This document shows positions 1 to 8,755 of a DNA stretch of 16,192 nucleotides, piece after piece. The notes below the pieces were generated by a model. That model ran no database searches, was not told where the DNA came from, and saw only the letters and a list, made by a program, of their open reading frames with translations. A program made the translations under genes and the position numbers. This stretch comes from Sergeia podlipaevii (Eukaryota > Euglenozoa > Kinetoplastea > Trypanosomatida > Trypanosomatidae), in assembly GCA_030849805.1 (NCBI GenBank), contig JASANZ010001799.1, positions 1 through 16,192 of the forward strand. Direction: 5' to 3'. The first letter of the stretch is position 1, and every line of letters begins with the position of its first letter.

Positions 1-2274
1 TGAAGAGCAACGAAGATGCGGGAGCGTAGTGCGCTGGTGGAGAAGATCATGAACAAAGGTTTCAGACACAACCTTGACGGCTGCGTCGTTGCTGTTGTCC
101 GCAGCACTGGTAAAGGCGGAAGCAACTAATTGAGAGTGGTCAAAGAAGAGAAAAGCCACATCAGCAATATCGCGATCCACAATCTCGCGTGCGCGCAGCT
201 CGGGAAGGCAATTCTGGTGATAAAATAAATACTTCATGGAGTCTCTTGCCTGCTGCGTGGAGCCAAACAGGGAGAGTGAAGTGTCACGGGCGTCCAAGTA
301 GGCTCCCCACTTGCGCCTTTCCTCCAGCCCAGTAGCGGTGTATTTGCAGTTTGGGCGTGGATGGCGCGAGCAGAACAGCGCAAACTGCCGCAGCATCAGC
401 CGCGTAGAGCGAGGAAGGCGGTTGCGAGAGGTGTCAATCATAGAAACTGCCCTCTTCAGTGCCTCTTGTGCCTCCTCATTACTCTTAAGCAGCGGAGTCA
501 CGTAGCTCTCGCACGCAATCACATCAAGTGCGTTCGGGTTGCGCAGGATACCAGCCAAGCACTGAACTTTCTCCGCCCTCGCTGTCGCATCCTCTTCCCC
601 ATCCCCTTCGCCAGTACCCGACACGCCGCTTCCTCCAATATCCGCCATGTCATGATACGCAGTGCTGGTAGCCTGCAGTTGCATCTCATTGCGCGCCGTA
701 GCTGCATCTCGCGCGAGCTGAATGTAAGCTGCACTGATCTCCTGCAAAATGCGCGTTGATACATGAGGAAACAATGTGCCCACATCTACCATGTGATGCA
801 TGAGAACAGTAAAGGGCTCCCCTGTTGCGCGCGCCTCAACAGCGCCATCCTTTGCAGTTAAGGCAGCCGCTGCCAAGGAAGAAAAGTTGTCTTCCTCCTG
901 TTGTGACTGCATGTCGCGCCACATCGCACGAGAACGGAACGCGTTATTGATCGCGCGCACCGCACTTGTGCTATCTCGCGTCGTACTATGCAGCAGTGTC
1001 AGCAAGTGATGTAGAACACCTATATCAAAACCGTAGCGGCTGGCCGCAGATCGCTGGGCTGCATACGCGACGATGTGCTCCATGGTGACGTGGATGTCGT
1101 TGGCCTGAACGTTCACCACACCTACAGAGACCGGCGCTGTCAGGTCAACTTTAGCGCGGATAAGAGACGTCTGCATCGCGTCCACGAGGCGCTGCACCGG
1201 CGCATTGGCGCACTCTCCACGTTCTACAAGTCTCTTCATGAACTCCTGTGGTGAGACAGAGCCTACAGGAAAGGCAGCCATAAAGCCTAAAACACTTCGC
1301 ACACGCGGGAAGTCGTCCGCTTTTGACAGCAAAGTTGCCAGCACCAGGGCGTAGTCCCAGTCAGATAGCTCAACCCCAAGAGCCCTCTTCCAGACACACA
1401 CAATAAGAGGACATAGAGCACTGTACTCCCCGCCAGTCGCCACGTGATGAAGAAGCGAGGTGAGAACTGGGCTCGTTCGTCTCGCTCTCTGGCCATCCCC
1501 ACCGCCTGTGCTAACTTCCATAGGGCCCGGCATGTCACCAGGTGAAGCTACGGCGTCCCTCCAGCAACATCCCGTGCCAAATCCCGCCACGGTCGCGCCT
1601 TCTGACCCCGCCGTCTCCTCAAAGACCAGTGTGTTATCAAAGGCCCTCTGCGCCAGCGTACACACCTGTAGCTGCAGTTCTAATACATCCACAGGAGCCA
1701 GCACATGCAGGCAGTCCATAACACGCGCGTATGTCTCTTGCGTCATCTCACCCCTCTGCAGCATCACTTCAATCAACTGCAAAGCGTTTTCCTTGTCTTG
1801 GCTATGCGTGAAGACACGAAGAAGTGAGTGGTAGTGGTACGGGGCCAGTTCCTCGCCAAGCTCCTCGCGTAGATACTGCAAGGTGGCGCTAAGATCCTCT
1901 GTGTTGCCCTGACCTGTAAAAGTCGCCACAAGACCATTCACCTCGTAGAGAGAAGTGGGAGCCACAGCGGTTGTGTTGGTGTCGCCAGCTCCGTCGCCAC
2001 CGCCACCACTGCTGCTGCTAGTGCTCGTGGCACTGTGGCGGCGGCGATGTTGTGACTCCCGAAACTCGCCATCACCCGTGTCCCTACTGCCCTCCCCACC
2101 TGCGTCCTCAAGATGCGCGCTTGAAGCCGACGCCGCTGTGTCGTTGAACAATGCGGTCAGTCGAGACTTGGCCCGCTGGTGAATGTCCTCGCGATACAGC
2201 TTCTGCCACCAGTCTGGCACAAGACGCTGGCTAAGAAGAAAGCTGCCAGTCAGCTTGCATGTTTTACGCATCAT
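1..2274 (-). CDS. PPR-like, probably mitochondrial protein (partial, C-terminus outside window)
   Basis: My reading of the minus strand gives 758 uninterrupted codons from ATG at 2274 to base 1, with no stop before the edge. An in-frame TAG lies about 50 bases upstream, and the first AUG after the likely splice acceptor is this one, so the start is well supported. The N-terminus (MMRKTCKLTGSFLLSQRL) is basic and lacks acidic residues, like a mitochondrial presequence. Residues about 143-178 (beginning PYHYHSLLRVF, ending LIEVMLQRGEMT) have the spacing of one pentatricopeptide repeat; a second unit seems to follow, and a weaker one lies near 302-337. Gly/Ser-rich low-complexity stretches occupy about 59-98 and 545-565. 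Kinetoplastids use many PPR proteins in mitochondrial ribosomes and RNA processing, so such a role is likely but inferred. It could instead be another alpha-helical repeat protein. I do not recognise a named orthologue. Confidence 0.85.
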   Translation of the reverse strand, partial: MMRKTCKLTGSFLLSQRLVPDWWQKLYREDIHQRAKSRLTALFNDTAASASSAHLEDAGGEGSRDTGDGEFRESQHRRRHSATSTSSSSGGGGDGAGDTNTTAVAPTSLYEVNGLVATFTGQGNTEDLSATLQYLREELGEELAPYHYHSLLRVFTHSQDKENALQLIEVMLQRGEMTQETYARVMDCLHVLAPVDVLELQLQVCTLAQRAFDNTLVFEETAGSEGATVAGFGTGCCWRDAVASPGDMPGPMEVSTGGGDGQRARRTSPVLTSLLHHVATGGEYSALCPLIVCVWKRALGVELSDWDYALVLATLLSKADDFPRVRSVLGFMAAFPVGSVSPQEFMKRLVERGECANAPVQRLVDAMQTSLIRAKVDLTAPVSVGVVNVQANDIHVTMEHIVAYAAQRSAASRYGFDIGVLHHLLTLLHSTTRDSTSAVRAINNAFRSRAMWRDMQSQQEEDNFSSLAAAALTAKDGAVEARATGEPFTVLMHHMVDVGTLFPHVSTRILQEISAAYIQLARDAATARNEMQLQATSTAYHDMADIGGSGVSGTGEGDGEEDATARAEKVQCLAGILRNPNALDVIACESYVTPLLKSNEEAQEALKRAVSMIDTSRNRLPRSTRLMLRQFALFCSRHPRPNCKYTATGLEERRKWGAYLDARDTSLSLFGSTQQARDSMKYLFYHQNCLPELRAREIVDRDIADVAFLFFDHSQLVASAFTSAADNSNDAAVKVVSETFVHDLLHQRTTLPHLRCSS

Positions 2275-2325
2275 GATCTGTATGTGTAGATAAATGCAAA
2301 CTTCGCGTGTATAGTTCTACGATAT

Positions 2326-2396
2326 CCTCTCTCTCTCTCTTTCTATATATATATATATATATATATATGTATCCGCCTATCTCTCTCTCTCTCTCT
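2326..2396. repeat. Compound microsatellite (CT)n-(TA)n-(CT)n
   Basis: A CT run (2327-2341) is followed by an AT run of about 13 units (2344-2369), a short unique stretch, then a second CT run (2380-2396). In the sense of the downstream minus-strand gene this reads (GA)n-(UA)n-(GA)n and lies in its predicted 5' UTR. Confidence 0.95.
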
Positions 2397-2456
2397 TTTT
2401 ATGTTTCTCACCCACAAAAACACACCAAATCTCCTTGTAAATAAAGTCTGTGATAA

Positions 2457-2475
2457 CTATAATATGAAAAAAAAA
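2457..2475 (-). promoter_or_regulatory. Putative trans-splice acceptor for the PPR-like gene
   Basis: Read on the minus strand, a run of nine T (complement of A at 2467-2475) is followed by the first AG at 2458-2457. No other AUG occurs between this AG and the start codon at 2274, giving a 5' UTR of about 183 bases. Acceptor assignment is inference; AGs within the GA repeat nearer the start are alternatives. Confidence 0.45.
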
Positions 2476-2872
2476 TAAGTGAGGAGCAATACTTCAACCC
2501 CCTTCTCGTATGTGTGACACACAGTTATCCTCCTCCTCTTTACCCTTGTAAGAAACGTGCGCTTAGTGCACAGTAAAAGGGAAAGAAAGGAAAAAAAAAA
2601 GGTTACTCGCCACAACAGTAACTCTTATACGTGGGCTGCTTGAATAAATATATATAGACCATAGAAGGAACCAAAAAAAAAATATGTGCAAGTGAATAAT
2701 ATGATGGGGAGAAAAAAAAGCTAGTTTTAGATTTAACAAAATTAAGTGAATGTGTACCTCTCCGTTTATGCAATTGGTGAATTCTAAGTGCACACACAAC
2801 GTGACGTATAGTCAGCACGTTCTCCGTACGTTCCTCTCCGCACACCCTGATATTTCTCTTAATATTGCTATT

Positions 2873-2892
2873 GTTTGTTTGTTTGTTTGTTT
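2873..2892. repeat. TTTG tetranucleotide repeat
   Basis: About five tandem TTTG units are visible in the spacer downstream of the HECT gene, probably within its 3' UTR. Confidence 0.9.
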
Positions 2893-2968
2893 TTCTTAAC
2901 GCAACAGTACACATGCAGCACACAAAGCTGCATCAAAATGCATCAAAAATGCATGCAATCCCAATAAC

Positions 2969-2999
2969 AATAATTATAATAATAATAATAATAATAATA
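2969..2999. repeat. AAT trinucleotide repeat
   Basis: Around ten tandem AAT/TAA units, imperfect at the left end, lie in the spacer downstream of the HECT gene stop codon. Confidence 0.9.
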
Positions 3000-3145
3000 G
3001 AAAATGCATCACCTCATGCTGAAAAACGACTGGTAAGGAGAGGAAATAGACTTCCATCCAGCAAGCAAGTAAAGATTCTTTTTAAAAAAAAGAAGAAAGA
3101 AAGACATTAAAATTGTGCTCGCTCTCTCTTGCCACCTTGTATAGA

Positions 3146-6100
3146 TTAGGACAACTCGAAGGACTCAGTTTCTTCAATGGCGGCCACAATCTTTGCCCGT
3201 GCAGTGCCGTAGTCATTGTATGGCGGAAGATGCAACGTAGAAAAGCAAGTGGAGGCGGTGGGCAAACGATCTGGAGGCACAGACGTAACCATGTGAATCT
3301 TGAAAGGCGGTGACAAGAAGCGGAAGCCAAGGAGGGGAGGACGGTTCATAGACGTGGCAAACTTCAGCAGTTTGCACTGCTGCTCCCTTGTTAGTGTCTC
3401 CACCACTTCCCAGAAGAGTCGCACCGGTGTACTATTGCGATCTTCTTCCTTGTGATACACAGTGTGCTTCTTCCAGTCCGCAATGTCAATGCGTGCGGTG
3501 CGATCTCCGCCAAACAAATTCAAAAGTTCGTTGCTATCAAAGATGTGAAGCCACTCAGGAAGAATAATGCGCTGGAGACCTTCCTTAAAGGCGTTGGTCT
3601 GCGCGCCACCCTCACGATTGAGCTTGTAGTCAGCGACGAGATGAATATAATGCATACAGTTGCGGCGATTGACAGCGATGCTAGATCCACCCTTTACTAA
3701 CTCCACCTCATGGGTTACACCAACAGCCTCTACCGAATAACTGAACGTCAGACACATGCTCTCCATCTCAGTGTCACTCAGCGAGAGGAGCGATACCATT
3801 TGCCGATAAAGCTGTGGATCAAAGCTCTTGAGGTTGTTTACCGTGTTGCGCCGGCCAAGAAGTGAGTTGCGAAAGTGTAACGCAAAAGGCGTCTCTTGCA
3901 GAATGCCATCCATCAAGGCGCGGCCCACCATGCTGCCCAAAAAAGCGATCTTTCTGAGGTGGAGAGGGTCGCCGGTCACCTCGAGGCTCGCGGGGTTCGG
4001 ATAGTAGAAGCCGTCCTCGGTACGTGCAAACAGCCCGTGCTCCGGCGCGAAGCCCTCTCTACAGAGGTCCACCATCATCTCACGGTACACGCCCTGACCA
4101 TACCCCTCCTCCAGAGCCCCGTTCACGCTGCTGAAGCGCGCGGACATGAGCTCCACCGCCTCTGGATAAGAGTGAAATTTGGCAAACACGTCCTCAAACA
4201 CACGGCCACGCTGCACCCGAAACTCAGCGGGCATTCCTGGCACTCTCTGCGGCGCCGCGGCAAGCAAGAACATGGTGAGCAGCGCGGCACGCTCCGGAAA
4301 GGGCACCGCAAACGGTACATGGTACAACAGTCGAGCAACACGCTCCTCCAGCGTCCATTCACAGCTGTTGGTGAACATGGCATCATCTCCGGGCATTCGC
4401 ATCTGTTGCAAGGCGCCATCGCCACTAATCTCCTGCTTCTCCGCCTCGCTTTCACTCTCCTCATCATCTGCGGATGCACGACGCTTGTTCTCCTCCATGC
4501 TATCAATCATGTCGCGCCATGAGGCTTGGGTGAGGCCACCAAGCACCTTCATCACTCCTTGCTCAGCTGTGGAGATCCAAAGAGAAGGATACGGCACAAA
4601 CTGGAGAGCCTCGTTGACCACGTGTAGCTTCCCCAGCAGTGCACAGGCGAGGTGAGCAACCCCCTCGCTGTTGGTATGTGGCGCCACACCAAAGAAGTGA
4701 GCACGGTGGGCAATTTCCTTGAGAGAGAGCAACAGCGCGTAGAGCTCCTCGCGCGGAGTGAAAATGTTTCCCTTCTCTAGGTCTTCCAGCACATCTACTA
4801 CTCCAACGTAGTAGCTCAAGAGCGAGAAGAAGAGAATGGCAAGTTGAGGATGCGGCTCCCAGTACATGTGCCGCCACGCTCCCAAGCCCGCAGTGCTCGC
4901 TCCTGAAAAAAAGCTACCACTGCCCTTCTGAAGCTGGGAAACAAGAGAAATGGGCGGCTCCGCCCAGGCCGGGAGACGCACCACCACGTTTGGAGATGTA
5001 GCACATACACAAAGCTCTCGCAGGACGTCTCCAGGGGGCAGCACAGCTCGCAGGCCTACGCACTTGCTGCGATAGAGGCACCACAATTGCCGGATCACTC
5101 GAGGGGAGCGCACCAGACGTGAGAAGATCGCCGCTGTCTCCAGCTTAGTAAGGGCATCTTCATTTGTAGAAAAGTACAGCAGCGGCCAGGCGTAGACACC
5201 GCAGATGATCTCCAGGTCATTGCCAAGCTCGGAAGACTCCTCCTCTTCCCTCTCAGGCTCCTGCACTCCAGCTGACGTTGTGGCTGGTGCTGGCTGTGCC
5301 GTCAGCTCCTCCGCCGCGTCCGCAATCTGCTCCAGCAACTTCAGACCTCCCGTGGAACTGAACAAATACGACACCAAGAACTTATGCCCCGAGTCAGTCG
5401 TGTGGTGTAAGTCGTGTACGATGCGCTGGACGAACTCGCTTGTGCGGCATACACTCTCACAAAGGTAGGCGATCGTTAGCAGCCACTTCTTTCGAACGAC
5501 GGTACGAGCGGAGTCAGCAGGGGGTGTGTGAAGAAAATACGGCAGCAGGCGCGCAAGACGACTAAGCGCCTGAAGTTTGGCCTCTTGCTTCTCTTTGCCA
5601 CCGCTGACGCGCTGGTACGCAGTCTCCACAATCGTTGCAATGAAAGCAGCGTTGTCTGCGGTGATGTTGGTGACCGGGTCGCCCGCCTGCTGCGACAATG
5701 AAGTAGCGGGAGCTGGCAGAACAATATCCAACATGGTTTCCACTGCAGAGTCACTCAACGGCAAATAGCCAGCGTCTGCAGATGGCACTGTCAGGCACTG
5801 CCAGATTACTTCGCAGTCCCCTTGGCCCATAGCGCCAGTGACGGAAGATGCATGGCTTGTAGCGAAGGACGATCCGGCAGAAGCCTGTGGCGGATTTACA
5901 AGCAACGAGCGCAGGCCACTAGCACCCGAGGCGCGCAGTAGCCTCTCAAGCAGAGGCACCATCGTCGCACGCAAAGTCACGTCAAGACTAAGCGTTCTGT
6001 TCAGACAGAAAAAAAGAAAGGATGCCGCACCCCTCGAACTTTCGATATCCTCGGCGCTTGTGCCGCTGCTGGCCCCCGCTCCCATCATGCTCGCAATCTC

Positions 6101-6892
6101 CATGAGAGTGTTCATCGTGTTCGCTGCCACGGCCGCCTGTTTCCTGTTCGCCGTTTGCTGAGGCTTCCCTGCCGTCGCCGTCTCCTCCCTGTCATCCTCG
6201 TCGCCTCCTGCACTAGTGGAAGGTTGAATAGCTATACAGTACTGCTGAACAATAGAGCTTCCGGCAAAAAGCATCATGGCAGGCATCCGCACGCCGGAGC
6301 GCCCCGAAGCCTCAAAAGTCTGCTTGGCAGCAAGAGAAACCCTATCTGCGCACAGTAGTAGCAGTGCGTGTCGCCGCGCTGCACGTGCCTGCTTCTGTGC
6401 TGACGGTTTGGTGTTTTCCCTGGCCACTGTATCGCCCTTCTCCTCCTCGGCCTCAACAGACGAGGTGGACTCTGCAGTGCCTATGAACTCGGCGTAGAGG
6501 AATTCCGGGACAAACCCTTCATAGAGGCGGATGAAACTAAGACACCAAATAGTATGCCTGAGCACCTCCACACTGAGTGGTAAAGTCGAAGACGGCGATG
6601 TGGACGATGACGGTGATGACTGCAAGTCGTTGTCAGCTTGTACGCAAATGGTACTGGCAGTTGCACTCATGATATAATGAGCCGCACGGCACACCGTGGT
6701 ACGCCGGGAGAGCCACACACGCACCGCACGCTGAATGCGCTCTGCGGCTGTTTGCCGACGTTGTGCCTCGGCCCTCTCTTGACGACGGCGACGCGCATCA
6801 TCAAGAAGATTATCCCGAGTAGGAGCGTAGTCCCTCGCAAGGGTCATTTGATTCTCTCGGCTGCGGCCTGAGAAATGCATTGGGAAGCTCAT
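3146..6892 (-). CDS. HECT-type E3 ubiquitin ligase with N-terminal IQ motif (UBE3C/Hul5-like)
   Basis: This complete 1248-residue protein carries a C-terminal HECT domain from about residue 895. The catalytic cysteine, Cys1216, sits in LPTASTCFSTLHLP and would form a thioester with ubiquitin before transfer to substrate lysines. Other HECT landmarks are EEGYGQGVYREMM (about 928-940), SFDPQLYRQM, and RPPLLGF (1184-1190). The last residues are FELS, placing phenylalanine at position -4, which is required for activity in several HECT ligases. Residues 53-63 fit an IQ calmodulin-binding consensus (I53, Q54, R58, R63), preceded by an Arg-rich helix; this order matches the UBE3C/Hul5 class, known for proteasome-linked chain extension. 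An acidic/Ser linker lies near 798-825. The middle is probably helical but has no domain I can name. A likely acceptor AG lies 12 bases upstream of the ATG. The catalytic features I can check look intact, so an active enzyme is expected; cellular location is not evident. Confidence 0.97.
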   Translation of the reverse strand: MSFPMHFSGRSRENQMTLARDYAPTRDNLLDDARRRRQERAEAQRRQTAAERIQRAVRVWLSRRTTVCRAAHYIMSATASTICVQADNDLQSSPSSSTSPSSTLPLSVEVLRHTIWCLSFIRLYEGFVPEFLYAEFIGTAESTSSVEAEEEKGDTVARENTKPSAQKQARAARRHALLLLCADRVSLAAKQTFEASGRSGVRMPAMMLFAGSSIVQQYCIAIQPSTSAGGDEDDREETATAGKPQQTANRKQAAVAANTMNTLMEIASMMGAGASSGTSAEDIESSRGAASFLFFCLNRTLSLDVTLRATMVPLLERLLRASGASGLRSLLVNPPQASAGSSFATSHASSVTGAMGQGDCEVIWQCLTVPSADAGYLPLSDSAVETMLDIVLPAPATSLSQQAGDPVTNITADNAAFIATIVETAYQRVSGGKEKQEAKLQALSRLARLLPYFLHTPPADSARTVVRKKWLLTIAYLCESVCRTSEFVQRIVHDLHHTTDSGHKFLVSYLFSSTGGLKLLEQIADAAEELTAQPAPATTSAGVQEPEREEEESSELGNDLEIICGVYAWPLLYFSTNEDALTKLETAAIFSRLVRSPRVIRQLWCLYRSKCVGLRAVLPPGDVLRELCVCATSPNVVVRLPAWAEPPISLVSQLQKGSGSFFSGASTAGLGAWRHMYWEPHPQLAILFFSLLSYYVGVVDVLEDLEKGNIFTPREELYALLLSLKEIAHRAHFFGVAPHTNSEGVAHLACALLGKLHVVNEALQFVPYPSLWISTAEQGVMKVLGGLTQASWRDMIDSMEENKRRASADDEESESEAEKQEISGDGALQQMRMPGDDAMFTNSCEWTLEERVARLLYHVPFAVPFPERAALLTMFLLAAAPQRVPGMPAEFRVQRGRVFEDVFAKFHSYPEAVELMSARFSSVNGALEEGYGQGVYREMMVDLCREGFAPEHGLFARTEDGFYYPNPASLEVTGDPLHLRKIAFLGSMVGRALMDGILQETPFALHFRNSLLGRRNTVNNLKSFDPQLYRQMVSLLSLSDTEMESMCLTFSYSVEAVGVTHEVELVKGGSSIAVNRRNCMHYIHLVADYKLNREGGAQTNAFKEGLQRIILPEWLHIFDSNELLNLFGGDRTARIDIADWKKHTVYHKEEDRNSTPVRLFWEVVETLTREQQCKLLKFATSMNRPPLLGFRFLSPPFKIHMVTSVPPDRLPTASTCFSTLHLPPYNDYGTARAKIVAAIEETESFELS

Positions 6893-6903
6893 CTTCTTCC
6901 TTC

Positions 6904-6936
6904 CTCAGCAAATATGTATCAAAAGAAAATAAAAAC
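6904..6936 (-). promoter_or_regulatory. Putative trans-splice acceptor for the HECT gene
   Basis: The sense strand reads a T-rich tract (complement of 6921-6936), then TTTGCTGAG with AG at 6905-6904, leaving a 5' UTR of only 11 bases. A second pyrimidine tract at about 7450-7500 could serve a longer 5' UTR. Confidence 0.4.
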
Positions 6937-7161
6937 GGTCAAATTTATGTATGAATTATAAAAGAATTGTGGGGTGTATCTGTTGCTACTTGACCTTCTT
7001 TTCTTTCAATAGTCACTGCTATGTATGTCCTCGCGGATGGTAGCGATAATAGTAAACAATAATAGTACCAAGCGATCTCACCAAAATGAATATTTGAGAT
7101 GTGTGTATATTTGTGGATCCCACTGTCCACGCTGTACTGCGCACCTATATATAAATAAATT

Positions 7162-7180
7162 TGTGTGTGTGTGTGTGTGT
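7162..7180. repeat. GT dinucleotide repeat
   Basis: About nine uninterrupted TG/GT units in the spacer upstream of the HECT gene. Confidence 0.95.
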
Positions 7181-7441
7181 CTATGCGTATGTACCCTCTT
7201 GGCGCGTCAGAAAAAAAAAAGAGAAAAATAAATGAAGAAGTATAAAAAATAAAATAAAAAGATGAGTAAACAATTTCATCATACTGCAGCGTTTTTATGC
7301 AATCTTTTGAACGTAGAGCAAAAAAAAAAAAAATGCGAGCAAAAGCAGAAAGGTGCTAAACAATAGCATTTACTATTGCTTTGCTTTGGCGACATCGTAC
7401 GTGCACGGGAGGTGCGCCAAGCCAGCATATACTAGGTCAAT

Positions 7442-7594
7442 TCACTCTAACTCACATATAGAAAAGAAAAAAAAGAGGGGGAAGAAAGCGATAGAAAGGG
7501 AGATCAACCACATTTTGCGTTTCTTATGTTTCTTTTTTTTGAATGATGTAGGCCGTTGGACGTCAAGGGGGCCACCTGCATACGCGCACGTCAT
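7442..7594 (-). CDS. Doubtful small ORF, 50 residues, Lys-rich then hydrophobic
   Basis: An ATG at 7594 opens 50 codons ending in TGA at 7444-7442. The product starts MTCAYAGGPLDVQRP, continues with a Lys/His/Arg-rich stretch, then a hydrophobic run MWLISLSIAFFPLFFFF that could span a membrane. An in-frame TAG lies 39 bases upstream of the ATG. A pyrimidine tract (complement of 7642-7675) with AG at 7640-7639 sits about 45 bases upstream, and this is the first AUG after it. Against it, the hydrophobic part is encoded by a pyrimidine tract and the Lys part by an A run, so low complexity alone can produce this pattern. Confidence 0.2.
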   Translation of the reverse strand: MTCAYAGGPLDVQRPTSFKKKKHKKRKMWLISLSIAFFPLFFFFSICELE

Positions 7595-7787
7595 TCGGAA
7601 ATAATGTACCAGTGATTCTTGCTCAATAGTATGCTATGCTTAGGGGTGAAAAGTAAAAAAAAAAGGAGAAAAACACGCACATATATACGCATGTCAAAAA
7701 TAAAATAAGAAGAAACTGTTAACAGCAACTACTACTGTAATATAGTNCGCACACACACATTGACACAAAAACTATACCCCCACGCCC

Positions 7788-7806
7788 ATATATATATATA
7801 TATATA
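7788..7806. repeat. AT dinucleotide repeat
   Basis: About nine AT units, about 40 bases beyond the undetermined base at 7747 and following short CA-rich sequence. Confidence 0.9.
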
Positions 7807-8300
7807 CAAAAACGGATTTACAAAAAAAAAAAGCGCGCGTGTAAACACGTGATTGGTCATGCGCATTGTATGGAGAGGAGCATCAAAAGAAAAACGACAC
7901 AGAAAAAAAAAACGATGAGTGCAGCGTAACGAAAAAAAAGATAATCAATTCATGCTTGAGTGGGCCTTCTAGCCTTTCTTTTTGAGGATGGAGCTAGGAG
8001 GAGAACAAAGATTACAAAAAAAACCGTAAGTCAATTAAAAACAACAAAATAAGAAATGTATAAGGGATTTTTTTTAAGGATCTACGCACAACACGCAAAT
8101 ATGATGTGTAAGAGAAAAGAGAAAATCAACGATTACGTTGGCAGTACTGTTTTGCTTTCGCTTCTCCACAATTCTTCCCAACACTCAATGTTTTTGCTCC
8201 TTTGAAAAATCAACAAATAACGACAAAAAATGACGATAATAAAAAATTAAAAAATAGATAACATATCAAAACTCCTCACATCAATTACAAAAAAAAAAAA

Positions 8301-8317
8301 ATAATAATAATAATAAT
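8301..8317. repeat. AAT trinucleotide repeat
   Basis: About five AAT/ATA units follow a run of A in the predicted 3' UTR region of the 951-residue gene. Confidence 0.85.
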
Positions 8318-8755
8318 GAGAGTGTGCCTGCGTTTATTTTATTTTTCCTGGAATGTCTGCTGCAGTAGAGGCTATTATGTCTTGTTTCCCCCTATTTTAG
8401 GCCATTCATCCCTCATGAAAATAAATAATAATGAACGCACAGAACTCAAGTACGATGTATAGAATATATGTTAAATTCTACAAAGTAAAATGAGGGCCGT
8501 GATAAAAAAATTGGAGAGTTACAAAAAATTCTCCATGTACCCAGTTTCTACTTCAGTCCTCGCCACCCCTCCTCTTCTCCTCATCACACATAAAAAATAT
8601 AGGTCCGCTATTTAAGAAATACATGTATAAATAACTAGTATTTTTTTTCTCTCTTCGTGAGAGCTTAAAAAAGAAGAAAACAAAGCACACTGAGGGCTCA
8701 AATTTTAACAACAGTACCACTTTTTGTCTTTATAGGAAGGAAAAGGGAGGGGGCG

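Larger units (their letters stand above)
2275..3145. other. Intergenic spacer between HECT ligase gene and PPR-like gene
   Basis: This 871-base AT-rich spacer holds the predicted 3' UTR of the HECT gene and the 5' UTR of the PPR-like gene. It contains the compound microsatellite at 2326-2396, a TTTG repeat, an AAT repeat and several A runs. ORFs here are low-complexity readings of these repeats, and I see no convincing gene. Confidence 0.7.
6893..8755. other. Long AT-rich spacer between the 951-residue gene and the HECT gene
   Basis: These 1863 bases are rich in A runs on the plus strand, i.e. U runs in the predicted transcripts. They include GT, AT and AAT microsatellites and an undetermined base (N) at 7747. 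The only gene-like item is a weak 50-codon ORF at 7442-7594. Part of the spacer should be the 3' UTR of the upstream gene and part the 5' UTR of the HECT gene. I see no tRNA, rRNA or mobile element. Confidence 0.65.

Noticed and set aside
3896..4522. A 208-codon plus-strand ORF
   Set aside because: It lies wholly antisense to the HECT catalytic domain, whose motifs show which frame is real.
7741..7806. CA and AT repeats around an undetermined base, considered as a structured element or assembly join
   Set aside because: Simple microsatellites with one ambiguous call at 7747 explain it; nothing shows a misjoin.
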